This document shows positions 47,008 through 60,813 of a DNA stretch of 64,000 nucleotides, piece by piece (within the stretch, counting starts at the first letter, position 1; every line of letters starts with the position of its first letter). The DNA is taken from positions 45,015,250 through 45,079,249 of the forward strand of contig OX439051.1 of NCBI GenBank assembly GCA_949317995.1. Direction: 5' to 3'. The notes below the pieces were generated by a model. That model saw only the letters and a list, made by a program, of their open reading frames with translations. It was not told the DNA's origin and did not search any database. A program made the position numbers and the translations under genes. This DNA is from Acholoe squamosa. Lineage: Eukaryota > Annelida > Polychaeta > Phyllodocida > Polynoidae.

Positions 47008-48448
47008 TTTTAGACTTGTGGACTTTTTACCATGTCCCTGTTAACTTTTTGACACAAATGCATGACAAAATGCAATTTAAGGTCCAGAACTACCAGTCGA
47101 CAAAGTTTCAAGCCTGCAACACCAGCGGTTTTAAACTTTTGGATTTTTACCATGTCCCTGTTAACTTTTTGACACAAATAACTGAAAAAATACAATTTAA
47201 GGTCCAGAACTAACATGGGACAAAGTTTCAAGACTGCAGCACCAGCAGTTTTAGACTTTTGGATTTTCACCATGTCCCTTTTAGCTTTGTGACACAAATC
47301 CATGAGAACATGCAAATAGACACCCAGAACTACCATCTGACAAAGTTTCAAGACTGCAGCACCAGTGGTTTTAGACTTTTGGATTTTTACCATGTCCCTG
47401 TTAACTTTTTGACACAAATCCATGAGAACATGCAAATTGAGACCCAGAACTACCATCTGACAAAGTTTCAAGACTGCAGCACCAGCGGTTTTAGACTTTT
47501 GGATTTTTACCATGTCCCTGTTAACTTTTTGACACAAATAACTGAAAAAATGCAATTTAAGGTCCATAACTACCATCTGACAAAGTTTCAAGACTGCAGC
47601 ACCAGTGGTTTTAGACTTTTGGATTTTTACCATGTCCCTGTTAACTTTTTGACACAAATGCATGAAAAAATGCAATTTAAGGTCCAGAACTACCAGTCGA
47701 CAAAGTTTCAAGACTGCAACACCAGCGGTTTTAGACTTTTGGATTTTTACCATGTCCCTGTTAACTTTTTGACACAAATAACTGAAAAAATGCAATTTAA
47801 GGTCCAGAACTACCATCTGACAAAGTTTCAAGACTGCAGCACCAGCGGTTTTAGACTTTTGGATTTTTACCATGTCCCTGTTAACTTTTTGACACAAATA
47901 ACTGAAAAAATGCAATTTAAGGTCCATAACTACCATCTGACAAAGTTTCAAGACTGCAGCACCAGTGGTTTTAGACTTTTGGATTTTTACCATGTCCCTG
48001 TTAACTTTTTGACACAAATGCATGAAAAAATGCAATTTAAGGTCCAGAACTACCATTCGACAAAGTTTCAAGACTGCAGCACCAGCGGTTTTAGACTTTT
48101 GGATTTTTACCATGTCCCTGTTAACTTTTTGACACAAATAACTGAAAAAATGCAATTTAAGGTCCATAACTACCATCTGACAAAGTTTCAAGACTGCAGC
48201 ACCAGTGGTTTTAGACTTTTGGATTTTTACCATGTCCCTGTTAACTTTTTGACACAAATGCATGAAAAAATCCAATTTAAGGTCCAGAACTACCAGTCGA
48301 CAAAGTTTCAAGACTGCAACACCAGCGGTTTTAGACTTTTGGATTTTTACCATGTCCCTTTTAGCTTTGTGACACAAATCCATGAGAACATGCAAATTGA
48401 CACCTAGAACTACCATCTGACAAAGTTTCAAGACTGAAGCACCAGCGG
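47008..48448 (+). repeat. Expanded HOR unit M (1,441 bp, twelve monomers)
   Basis: m1-m7, m5, m6x, m5, m6 with AAAATCCAA (C at 48272), and m8 with CACCTAG (48405). Confidence 0.94.
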
Positions 48449-49409
48449 TTTTAGACTTGTGGACTTTTTACCATGTCCCTGTTAACTTTTTGACACAAAT
48501 GCATGACAAAATGCAATTTAAGGTCCAGAACTACCAGTCGACAAAGTTTCAAGCCTGCAACACCAGCGGTTTTAAACTTTTGGATTTTTACCATGTCCCT
48601 GTTAACTTTTTGACACAAATAACTGAAAAAATACAATTTAAGGTCCAGAACTAACATGGGACAAAGTTTCAAGACTGCAGCACCAGCAGTTTTAGACTTT
48701 TGGATTTTCACCATGTCCCTTTTAGCTTTGTGACACAAATCCATGAGAACATGCAAATAGACACCCAGAACTACCATCTGACAAAGTTTCAAGACTGCAG
48801 CACCAGTGGTTTTAGACTTTTGGATTTTTACCATGTCCCTGTTAACTTTTTGACACAAATCCATGAGAACATGCAAATTGAGACCCAGAACTACCATCTG
48901 ACAAAGTTTCAAGACTGCAGCACCAGCGGTTTTAGACTTTTGGATTTTTACCATGTCCCTGTTAACTTTTTGACACAAATAACTGAAAAAATGCAATTTA
49001 AGGTCCATAACTACCATCTGACAAAGTTTCAAGACTGCAGCACCAGTGGTTTTAGACTTTTGGATTTTTACCATGTCCCTGTTAACTTTTTGACACAAAT
49101 GCATGAAAAAATGCAATTTAAGGTCCAGAACTACCAGTCGACAAAGTTTCAAGACTGCAACACCAGCGGTTTTAGACTTTTGGATTTTTACCATGTCCCT
49201 GTTAACTTTTTGACACAAATGCATGAAAAAATCCAATTTAAGGTCCAGAACTACCAGTCGACAAAGTTTCAAGACTGCAACACCAGCGGTTTTAGACTTT
49301 TGGATTTTTACCATGTCCCTTTTAGCTTTGTGACACAAATCCATGAGAACATGCAAATTGACACCTAGAACTACCATCTGACAAAGTTTCAAGACTGAAG
49401 CACCAGCGG
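48449..49409 (+). repeat. HOR unit N (961 bp, non-canonical content)
   Basis: m1-m6, a second m6 with AAAATCCAA (C at 49233), and m8 with CACCTAG. It has canonical length but m7 is replaced by m6. It equals unit M minus the four monomers m7-m5-m6x-m5. Confidence 0.94.
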
Positions 49410-50850
49410 TTTTAGACTTGTGGACTTTTTACCATGTCCCTGTTAACTTTTTGACACAAATGCATGACAAAATGCAATTTAAGGTCCAGAACTACCAGTC
49501 GACAAAGTTTCAAGCCTGCAACACCAGCGGTTTTAAACTTTTGGATTTTTACCATGTCCCTGTTAACTTTTTGACACAAATAACTGAAAAAATACAATTT
49601 AAGGGCCAGAACTAACATGGGACAAAGTTTCAAGACTGCAGCACCAGCAGTTTTAGACTTTTGGATTTTCACCATGTCCCTTTTAGCTTTGTGACACAAA
49701 TCCATGAGAACATGCAAATAGACACCCAGAACTACCATCTGACAAAGTTTCAAGACTGCAGCACCAGTGGTTTTAGACTTTTGGATTTTTACCATGTCCC
49801 TGTTAACTTTTTGACACAAATCCATGAGAACATGCAAATTGAGACCCAGAACTACCATCTGACAAAGTTTCAAGACTGCAGCACCAGCGGTTTTAGACTT
49901 TTGGATTTTTACCATGTCCCTGTTAACTTTTTGACACAAATAACTGAAAAAATGCAATTTAAGGTCCATAACTACCATCTGACAAAGTTTCAAGACTGCA
50001 GCACCAGTGGTTTTAGACTTTTGGATTTTTACCATGTCCCTGTTAACTTTTTGACACAAATGCATGAAAAAATGCAATTTAAGGTCCAGAACTACCAGTC
50101 GACAAAGTTTCAAGACTGCAACACCAGCGGTTTTAGACTTTTGGATTTTTACCATGTCCCTGTTAACTTTTTGACACAAATAACTGAAAAAATGCAATTT
50201 AAGGTCCAGAACTACCATCTGACAAAGTTTCAAGACTGCAGCACCAGCGGTTTTAGACTTTTGGATTTTTACCATGTCCCTGTTAACTTTTTGACACAAA
50301 TAACTGAAAAAATGCAATTTAAGGTCCATAACTACCATCTGACAAAGTTTCAAGACTGCAGCACCAGTGGTTTTAGACTTTTGGATTTTTACCATGTCCC
50401 TGTTAACTTTTTGACACAAATGCATGAAAAAATGCAATTTAAGGTCCAGAACTACCATTCGACAAAGTTTCAAGACTGCAGCACCAGCGGTTTTAGACTT
50501 TTGGATTTTTACCATGTCCCTGTTAACTTTTTGACACAAATAACTGAAAAAATGCAATTTAAGGTCCATAACTACCATCTGACAAAGTTTCAAGACTGCA
50601 GCACCAGTGGTTTTAGACTTTTGGATTTTTACCATGTCCCTGTTAACTTTTTGACACAAATGCATGAAAAAATCCAATTTAAGGTCCAGAACTACCAGTC
50701 GACAAAGTTTCAAGACTGCAACACCAGCGGTTTTAGACTTTTGGATTTTTACCATGTCCCTTTTAGCTTTGTGACACAAATCCATGAGAACATGCAAATT
50801 GACACCTAGAACTACCATCTGACAAAGTTTCAAGACTGAAGCACCAGCGG
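49410..50850 (+). repeat. Expanded HOR unit M with AAGGGCC m2 (1,441 bp)
   Basis: Same twelve-monomer order as 47008, but m2 has AAGGGCC, the mark of lineages B, C and E. It looks like a mosaic from exchange within m2 or the first monomers. Last unit before the second large block. Confidence 0.93.
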
Positions 50851-51811
50851 TTTTAGACTTGTGGACTTTTTACCATGTCCCTGTTAACTTTTTGACACAA
50901 ATGCATGACAAAATGCAATTTAAGGTCCAGAACTACCAGTCGACAAAGTTTCAAGCCTGCAACACCAGCGGTTTTAAACTTTTGGATTTTTACCATGTCC
51001 CTGTTAACTTTTTGACACAAATAACTGAAAAAATACAATTTAAGGTCCAGAACTAACATGGGACAAAGTTTCAAGACTGCAGCACCAGCAGTTTTAGACT
51101 TTTGGATTTTCACCATGTCCCTTTTAGCTTTGTGACACAAATCCATGAGAACATGCAAATAGACACCCAGAACTACCATCTGACAAAGTTTCAAGACTGC
51201 AGCACCAGTGGTTTTAGACTTTTGGATTTTTACCATGTCCCTGTTAACTTTTTGACACAAATCCATGAGAACATGCAAATTGAGACCCAGAACTACCATC
51301 TGACAAAGTTTCAAGACTGCAGCACCAGCGGTTTTAGACTTTTGGATTTTTACCATGTCCCTGTTAACTTTTTGACACAAATAACTGAAAAAATGCAATT
51401 TAAGGTCCATAACTACCATCTGACAAAGTTTCAAGACTGCAGCACCAGTGGTTTTAGACTTTTGGATTTTTACCATGTCCCTGTTAACTTTTTGACACAA
51501 ATGCATGAAAAAATGCAATTTAAGGTCCAGAACTACCAGTCGACAAAGTTTCAAGACTGCAACACCAGCGGTTTTAGACTTTTGGATTTTTACCATGTCC
51601 CTGTTAACTTTTTGACACAAATAACTGAAAAAATGCAATTTAAGGTCCAGAACTACCATCTGACAAAGTTTCAAGACTGCAGCACCAGCGGTTTTAGACT
51701 TTTGGATTTTTACCATGTCCCTTTTAGCTTTGTGACACAAATCCATGAGAACATGCAAATTGACACCCAGAACTACCATCTGACAAAGTTTCAAGACTGA
51801 AGCACCAGCGG
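50851..51811 (+). repeat. HOR unit, lineage A
   Basis: Canonical m1-m8. Starts the second 15.1-kb block. Confidence 0.96.
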
Positions 51812-52771
51812 TTTTAGACTTGTGGACTTTTTACCATGTCCCTGTTAACTTTTTGACACAAATGCATGACAAAATGCAATTTAAGGTCCAGAACTACCAG
51901 TCGACAAAGTTTCAAGCCTGCAACACCAGCGGTTTTAAACTTTTGGATTTTTACCATGTCCCTGTTAACTTTTTGACACAAATAACTGAAAAAATACAAT
52001 TTAAGGGCCAGAACTAACATGGGACAAAGTTTCAAGACTGCAGCACCAGCAGTTTTAGACTTTTGGATTTTCACCATGTCCCTTTTAGCTTTGTGACACA
52101 AATCCATGAGAACATGCAAATAGACACCCAGAACTACCATCTGACAAAGTTTCAAGACTGCAGCACCAGTGGTTTTAGACTTTTGGATTTTTACCATGTC
52201 CCTGTTAACTTTTTGACACAAATCCATGAGAACATGCAAATTGAGACCCAGAACTACCATCTGACAAAGTTTCAAGACTGCAGCACCAGCGGTTTAGACT
52301 TTTGGATTTTTACCATGTCCCTGTTAACTTTTTGACACAAATAACTGAAAAAATGCAATTTAAGGTCCATAACTACCATCTGACAAAGTTTCAAGACTGC
52401 AGCACCAGTGGTTTTAGACTTTTGGATTTTTACCATGTCCCTGTTAACTTTTTGACACAAATGCATGAAAAAATGCAATTTAAGGTCCAGAACTACCAGT
52501 CGACAAAGTTTCAAGACTGCAACACCAGCGGTTTTAGACTTTTGGATTTTTACCATGTCCCTGTTAACTTTTTGACACAAATAACTGAAAAAATGCAATT
52601 TAAGGTCCAAAACTACCATCTGACAAAGTTTCAAGACTGCAGCACCAGCGGTTTTAGACTTTTGGATTTTTACCATGTCCCTTTTAGCTTTGTGACACAA
52701 ATCCATGAGAACATGCAAATTGACACCCAGAACTACCATCTGACAAAGTTTCAAGACTGAAGCACCAGCGG
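51812..52771 (+). repeat. HOR unit, lineage B (960 bp)
   Basis: AAGGGCC in m2, the three-T joint at 52293-52295 and GTCCAAAAC in m7 (52610). Confidence 0.96.
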
Positions 52772-53731
52772 TTTTAGACTTGTGGACTTTTTACCATGTC
52801 CCTGTTAACTTTTTGACACAAATGCATGACAAAATGCAATTTAAGGTCCAGAACTACCAGTCGACAAAGTTTCAAGCCTGCAACACCAGCGGTTTTAAAC
52901 TTTTGGATTTTTACCATGTCCCTGTTAACTTTTTGACACAAATAACTGAAAAAATACAATTTAAGGGCCAGAACTAACATGGGACAAAGTTTCAAGACTG
53001 CAGCACCAGCAGTTTTAGACTTTTGGATTTTCACCATGTCCCTTTTAGCTTTGTGACACAAATCCATGAGAACATGCAAATAGACACCCAGAACTACCAT
53101 CTGACAAAGTTTCAAGACTGCAGCACCAGTGGTTTTAGACTTTTGGATTTTTACCATGTCCCTGTTAACTTTTTGACACAAATCCATGAGAACATGCAAA
53201 TTGAGACCCAGAACTACCATCTGACAAAGTTTCAAGACTGCAGGACCAGCGGTTTTAGACTTTTGGATTTTTACCATGTCCCTGTTAACTTTTTGACACA
53301 AATAACTGAAAAATGCAATTTAAGGTCCATAACTACCATCTGACAAAGTTTCAAGACTGCAGCACCAGTGGTTTTAGACTTTTGGATTTTTACCATGTCC
53401 CTGTTAACTTTTTGACACAAATGCATGAAAAAATGCAATTTAAGGTCCAGAACTACCAGTCGACAAAGTTTCAAGACTGCAACACCAGCGGTTTTAGACT
53501 TTTGGATTTTTACCATGTCCCTGTTAACTTTTTGACACAAATAACTGAAAAAATGCAATTTAAGGTCCAGAACTACCATCTGACAAAGTTTCAAGACTGC
53601 AGCACCAGCAGTTTTAGACTTTGGGATTTTTACCATGTCCCTTTTAGCTTTGTGACACAAATCCATGAGAACATGCAAATTGACACCCAGAACTACCATC
53701 TGACAAAGTTTCAAGACTGAAGCACCAGCGG
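52772..53731 (+). repeat. HOR unit, lineage E with one A lost (960 bp)
   Basis: E marks (G at 53244). The m5 A-run is five instead of six (53309-53313), a private deletion that is a plausible sequencing error in a homopolymer. Confidence 0.95.
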
Positions 53732-54692
53732 TTTTAGACTTGTGGACTTTTTACCATGTCCCTGTTAACTTTTTGACACAAATGCATGACAAAATGCAAT
53801 TTAAGGTCCAGAACTACCAGTCGACAAAGTTTCAAGCCTGCAACACCAGCGGTTTTAAACTTTTGGATTTTTACCATGTCCCTGTTAACTTTTTGACACA
53901 AATAACTGAAAAAATACAATTTAAGGTCCAGAACTAACATGGGACAAACTTTCAAGACTGCAGCACCAGCAGTTTTAGACTTTTGGATTTTCACCATGTC
54001 CCTTTTAGCTTTGTGACACAAATCCATGAGAACATGCAAATAGACACCCAGAACTACCATCTGACAAAGTTTCAAGACTGCAGCACCAGTGGTTTTAGAC
54101 TTTTGGATTTTTACCATGTCCCTGTTAACTTTTTGACACAAATCCATGAGAACATGCAAATTGAGACCCAGAACTACCATCTGACAAAGTTTCAAGACTG
54201 CAGCACCAGCGGTTTTAGACTTTTGGATTTTTACCATGTCCCTGTTAACTTTTTGACACAAATAACTGAAAAAATGCAATTTTAGGTCCATAACTACCAT
54301 CTGACAAAGTTTCAAGACTTTAGCACCAGTGGTTTTAGACTTTTGGATTTTTACCATGTCCCTGTTAACTTTTTGACACAAATGCATGAAAAAATGCAAT
54401 TTAAGGTCCAGAACTACCAGTCGACAAAGTTTCAAGACTGCAACACCAGCGGTTTTAGACTTTTTGATTTTTACCATGTCCCTGTTAACTTTTTGACATA
54501 AATAACTGAAAAAATGCAATTTAAGGTCCAGAACTACCATCTGACAAAGTTTCAAGACTGCAGCACCAGCGGTTTTAGACTTTTGGATTTTTACCATGTC
54601 CCTTTTAGCTTTGTGACACAAATCCATGAGAACATGCAAATTGACACCCAGAACTACCATCTGACAAAGTTTCAAGACTGAAGCACCAGCGG
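53732..54692 (+). repeat. HOR unit, lineage F
   Basis: F marks (T at 54283), GACTTTTTGATTT (54465) as at 38605, and a private C-to-T at 54499 (GACATAAAT) in m7. Confidence 0.96.
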
Positions 54693-55653
54693 TTTTAGAC
54701 TTGTGGACTTTTTACCATGTCCCTGTTAACTTTTTGACACAAATGCATGACAAAATGCAATTTAAGGTCCAGAACTACCAGTCGACAAAGTTTCAAGCCT
54801 GCAACACCAGCGGTTTTAAACTTTTGGATTTTTACCATGTCCCTGTTAACTTTTTGACACAAATAACTGAAAAAATACAATTTAAGGGCCAGAACTAACA
54901 TGGGACAAAGTTTCAAGACTGCAGCACCAGCAGTTTTAGACTTTTGGATTTTCACCATGTCCCTTTTAGCTTTGTGACACAAATCCATGAGAACATGCAA
55001 ATAGACACCCAGAACTACCATCTGACAAAGTTTCAAGACTGCAGCACCAGTGGTTTTAGACTTTTGGATTTTTACCATGTCCCTGTTAACTTTTTGACAC
55101 AAATCCATGAGAACATGCAAATTGAGACCCAGAACTACCATCTGACAAAGTTTCAAGACTGCAGCACCAGCGGTTTTAGACTTTTGGATTTTTACCATGT
55201 CCCTGTTAACTTTTTGACACAAATAACTGAAAAAATGCAATTTAAGGTCCATAACTACCATCTGACAAAGTTTCAAGACTGCAGCACCAGTGGTTTTAGA
55301 CTTTTGGATTTTTACCATGTCCCTGTTAACTTTTTGACACAAATGCATGAAAAAATGCAATTTAAGGTCCAGAACTACCAGTCGACAAAGTTTCAAGACT
55401 GCAACACCAGCGGTTTTAGACTTTTGGATTTTTACCATGTCCCTGTTAACTTTTTGACACAAATAACTGAAAAAATGCAATTTAAGGTCCAGAACTATCA
55501 TCTGACAAAGTTTCAAGACTGCAGCACCAGCGGTTTTAGACTTTTGGATTTTTACCATGTCCCTTTTAGCTTTGTGACACAAATCCATGAGAACATGCAA
55601 ATTGACACCCAGAAGTACCATCTGACAAAGTTTCAAGACTGAAGCACCAGCGG
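54693..55653 (+). repeat. HOR unit, lineage C'
   Basis: AAGGGCC, ACTATCATC and CCAGAAGTACC (G at 55615). Counterpart of 39566. Confidence 0.96.
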
Positions 55654-57392
55654 TTTTAGACTTGTGGACTTTTTACCATGTCCCTGTTAACTTTTTGACA
55701 CAAATGCATGACAAAATGCAATTTAAGGTCCAGAACTACCAGTCGACAAAGTTTCAAGCCTGCAACACCAGCGGTTTTAAACTTTTGGATTTTTACCATG
55801 TCCCTGTTAACTTTTTGACACAAATAACTGAAAAAATACAATTTAAGGTCCAGAACTAACATGGGACAAAGTTTCAAGACTGCAGCACCAGCAGTTTTAG
55901 ACTTTTGGATTTTCACCATGTCCCTTTTAGCTTTGTGACACAAATCCATGAGAACATGCAAATAGACACCCAGAACTACCATCTGACAAAGTTTCAAGAC
56001 TGCAGCACCAGTGGTTTTAGACTTTTGGATTTTTACCATGTCCCTGTTAACTTTTTGACACAAATCCATGAGAACATGCAAATTGAGACCCAGAACTACC
56101 ATCTGACAAAGTTTCAAGACTGCAGCACCAGCGGTTTTAGACTTTTGGATTTTTACCATGTCCCTGTTAACTTTTTGACACAAATAACTGAAAAAATGCA
56201 ATTTAAGGTCCAGAACTACCATCTGACAAAGTTTCAAGACTGCAGCACCAGTGGTTTTAGACTTTTGGATTTTTACCATGTCCCTGTTAACTTTTTGACA
56301 CAAATGCATGAAAAAATGCAATTTAAGGTCCAGAACTACCAGTCGACAAAGTTTCAAGACTGCAACACCAGCGGTTTTAGACTTTTGAATTTTTACCATG
56401 TCCCTGTTAACTTTTTGACACAAATAACTGAAAAAATGCAATTTAAGGTCCAGAACTACCATCTGACAAAGTTTCAAGACTGCAGCACCAGCAGTTTTAG
56501 ACTTTGGGATTTTTACCATGTCCCTTTTAGCTTTGTGACACAAATCCATGAGAACATGCAAAGTGAGACCCGGAACTACCAAATGACAAAGTATCATGAC
56601 TGAAGCACCAGCGGTTTTTGAGATTTGGGTTTTTACCCTGTTACCTTAACTCAAATAACATGATTAAGTTGTGTTGAGTCGTTTAACACAGCAGTCACCC
56701 ACCTTATAATGTTTAGACATAAATACATGAAAACATGCAATTTAAGGTCCAGAACTACCATTCGACAAAGTTTCAAGACTGCAGCACCAGCGGTTTTCGA
56801 CTTTTGGATTTTTACCATGTGGCTGTTAACTTTTGGACACAAATCATGAAAATATGCATCTTAATTTCCACAACTACCATCTGACAAAGTTTCAAGACTG
56901 CAGCACCAGTGGTTTTAGACTTTTGGATTTTTACCATGTCCCTGTTAACTTTTTGACACAAATCCATGAGAACATGCAAATTGAGACCCAGAACTACCAT
57001 CTGACAAAGTTTCAAGACTGCAGCACCAGTGGTTTTAGACTTTTGGATTTTTACCATGTCCCTGTTAACTTTTTGACACAAATGCATAAAAAAATGCAAT
57101 TTAAGGTCCAGAACTACCATTCGACAAAGTTTCAAGACTGCAGCACCAGCGGTTTTAGACTTTTGGATTTTTACCATGTCCCTGTTAACTTTTTGACACA
57201 AATAAATGAAAAAATACAATTTAAGGTCCAGAACTACCATTGGACAAAGTTTCAAGACTGCAGCACCAGCGGTTTTAGACTTTTGGATTTTTACCATGTC
57301 CCTTTTAGCTTTGTGACACAAATCCATGAGAACATGCAAATTGACACCCAGAACTACCATCTGACAAAGTTTCAAGACTGAAGCACCAGCGG
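55654..57392 (+). repeat. Composite HOR unit G' with insert (1,739 bp)
   Basis: Counterpart of 40527: m1-m4, m5b, m6, m7', m8', i179 (56615-56793), a 119-bp monomer with CATGTGGCTG, m4, m6-like, m2-like and m8. Confidence 0.94.
56615..56793 (+). repeat. Divergent 179-bp monomer i179, copy 8
   Basis: Counterpart of copy 6 in the second 15.1-kb block. Confidence 0.85.
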
Positions 57393-58353
57393 TTTTAGAC
57401 TTGTGGACTTTTTACCATGTCCCTGTTAACTTTTTGACACAAATGCATGACAAAATGCAATTTAAGGTCCAGAACTACCAGTCGACAAAGTTTCAAGCCT
57501 GCAACACCAGCGGTTTTAAACTTTTGGATTTTTACCATGTCCCTGTTAACTTTTTGACACAAATAACTGAAAAAATACAATTTAAGGTCCAGAACTAACA
57601 TGGGACAAAGTTTCAAGACTGCAGCACCAGCAGTTTTAGACTTTTGGATTTTCACCATGTCCCTTTTAGCTTTGTGACACAAATCCATGAGAACATGCAA
57701 ATAGACACCCAGAACTACCATCTGACAAAGTTTCAAGACTGCAGCACCAGTGGTTTTAGACTTTTGGATTTTTACCATGTCCCTGTTAACTTTTTGACAC
57801 AAATCCATGAGAACATGCAAATTGAGACCCAGAACTACCATCTGACAAAGTTTCAAGACTGCAGCACCAGCGGTTTTAGACTTTTGGATTTTTACCATGT
57901 CCCTGTTAACTTTTTGACACAAATAACTGAAAAAATGCAATTTAAGGTCCATAACTACCATCTGACAAAGTTTCAAGACTGCAGCACCAGTGGTTTTAGA
58001 CTTTTGGATTTTTACCATGTCCCTGTTAACTTTTTGACACAAATGCATGAAAAAATGCAATTTAAGGTCCAGAACTACCAGTCGACAAAGTTTCAAGACT
58101 GCAACACCAGCGGTTTTAGACTTTTGGATTTTTACCATGTCCCTGTTAACTTTTTGACACAAATAACTGAAAAAATGCAATTTAAGGTCCAGAACTACCA
58201 TCTGACAAAGTTTCAAGACTGCAGCACCAGCGGTTTTAGACTTTTGGATTTTTACCATGTCCCTTTTAGCTTTGTGACACAAATCCATGAGAACATGCAA
58301 ATTGACACCCAGAACTACCATCTGACAAAGTTTCAAGACTGAAGCACCAGCGG
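57393..58353 (+). repeat. HOR unit, lineage A
   Basis: Canonical eight monomers. Counterpart of the ten-monomer unit at 42266. Confidence 0.96.
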
Positions 58354-59972
58354 TTTTAGACTTGTGGACTTTTTACCATGTCCCTGTTAACTTTTTGACA
58401 CAAATGCATGACAAAATGCAATTTAAGGTCCAGAACTACCAGTCGACAAAGTTTCAAGCCTGCAACACCAGCGGTTTTAAACTTTTGGATTTTTACCATG
58501 TCCCTGTTAACTTTTTGACACAAATAACTGAAAAAATACAATTTAAGGTCCAGAACTAACATGGGACAAAGTTTCAAGACTACAGCACCAGCAGTTTTAG
58601 ACTTTTGGATTTTCACCATGTCCCTTTTAGCTTTGTGACACAAATCCATGAGAACATGCAAATAGACACCCAGAACTACCATCTGACAAAGTTTCAAGAC
58701 TGCAGCACCAGTGGTTTTAGACTTTTGGATTTTTACCATGTCCCTTTCAGCTTTGTGACACAAATCCATGAGAACATGCAAATAGACACCCAGAACTACC
58801 ATCTGACAAAGTTTCAAGACTGCAGCACCAGTGGTTTTAGACTTTTGGATTTTTACCATGTCCCTGTTAACTTTTTGACACAAATCCATGAGAACATGCA
58901 AATTGAGACCCAGAACTACCATCTGACAAAGTTTCAAGACTGCAGCACCAGCGGTTTTTGAGATTTCGGTTTTTACCCTGTTACCTTAACTCAAATAACA
59001 TGATTAAGTTGTGTTGAGTCGTTTAACACAGCAGTCACCCACCTTATAATGTTTAGACATAAATACATGAAAACATGCAATTTAAGGTCCAGAACTACCA
59101 TTCGACAAAGTTTCAAGACTGCAGCACCAGCGGTTTTCGACTTTTGGATTTTTACCATGTCGCTGTTAACTTTTGGACACAAATCATGAAAATATGCATC
59201 TTAATTTCCACAACTACCATCTGACAAAGTTTCAAGACTGCAGCACCAGTGGTTTTAGACTTTTGGATTTTTACCATGTCCCTGTTAACTTTTTGACACA
59301 AATCCATGAGAACATGCAAATTGAGACCCAGAACTACCATCTGACAAAGTTTCAAGACTGCAGCACCAGCGGTTTTAGACTTTTGGATTTTTACCATGTC
59401 CCTGTTAACTTTTTGACACAAATAACTGAAAAAATGCAATTTAAGGTCCATAACTACCATCTGACAAAGTTTCAAGACTGCAGCACCAGTGGTTTTAGAC
59501 TTTTGGATTTTTACCATGTCCCTGTTAACTTTTTGACACAAATGCATAAAAAAATGCAATTTAAGGTCCAGAACTACCATTCGACAAAGTTTCAAGACTG
59601 CAGCACCAGCGGTTTTAGACTTTTGGATTTTTACCATGTCCCTGTTAACTTTTTGACACAAATAACTGAAAAAATGCAATTTAAGGTCCAGAACTAACAT
59701 GGGACAAAGTTTCAAGACTGCAGCACCAGCAGTTTTAGACTTTTGGATTTTTACCATGTCCCTGTTAACTTTTTGACACAAATGCATGAAAAAATGCAAT
59801 TTAAGGTCCAGAACTACCAGTCGACAAAGTTTCAAGACTGCAACACCAGCGGTTTTAGACTTTTGGATTTTTACCATGTCCCTTTTAGCTTTGTGACACA
59901 AATCCATGAGAACATGCAAATTGACACCTAGAACTACCATCTGACAAAGTTTCAAGACTGAAGCACCAGCGG
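58354..59972 (+). repeat. Irregular HOR unit J with insert (1,619 bp)
   Basis: Same order as 43467, with GACTACAGC at 58582 and i179 at 58955-59133. It reads GGTTTTTACC where 44085 has a C. Confidence 0.92.
58955..59133 (+). repeat. Divergent 179-bp monomer i179, copy 9 (after m4)
   Basis: Counterpart of copy 7, with GAGATTTCGG but without the private C. Confidence 0.85.
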
Positions 59973-60813
59973 TTTTAGACTTGTGGACTTTTTACCATGT
60001 CCCTGTTAACTTTTTGACACAAATGCATGACAAAATGCAATTTAAGGTCCAGAACTACCAGTCGACAAAGTTTCAAGCCTGCAACACCAGCGGTTTTAAA
60101 CTTTTGGATTTTTACCATGTCCCTGTTAACTTTTTGACACAAATAACTGAAAAAATGCAATTTAAGGTCCATAACTACCATCTGACAAAGTTTCAAGACT
60201 GCAGCACCAGTGGTTTTAGACTTTTGGATTTTTACCATGTCCCTGTTAATTTTTTGACACAAATGCATAAAAAAATGCAATTTAAGGTCCAGAACTACCA
60301 TTCGACAAAGTTTCAAGACTGCAGCACCAGCGGTTTTAGACTTTTGGATTTTTACCATGTCCCTGTTAACTTTTTGACACAAATAACTGAAAAAATGCAA
60401 TTTAAGGTCCATAACTACCATCTGACAAAGTTTCAAGACTGCAGCACCAGTGGTTTTAGACTTTTGGATTTTTACCATGTCCCTGTTAACTTTTTGACAC
60501 AAATGCATGAAAAAATGCAATTTAAGGTCCAGAACTACCAGTCGACAAAGTTTCAAGACTGCAACACCAGCGGTTTTAGACTTTTGGATTTTTACCATGT
60601 CCCTGTTAACTTTTTGACACAAATAACTGAAAAAATGCAATTTAAGGTCCAGAACTACCATCTGACAAAGTTTCAAGACTGCAGCACCAGCGGTTTTAGA
60701 CTTTTGGATTTTTACCATGTCCCTTTTAGCTTTGTGACACAAATCCATGAGAACATGCAAATTGACACCCAGAACTACCATCTGACAAAGTTTCAAGACT
60801 GAAGCACCAGCGG
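59973..60813 (+). repeat. Irregular HOR unit K (841 bp)
   Basis: Counterpart of 45086, including GTTAATTTTTTG (T at 60250) and the m2/m5 hybrid. Confidence 0.93.
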
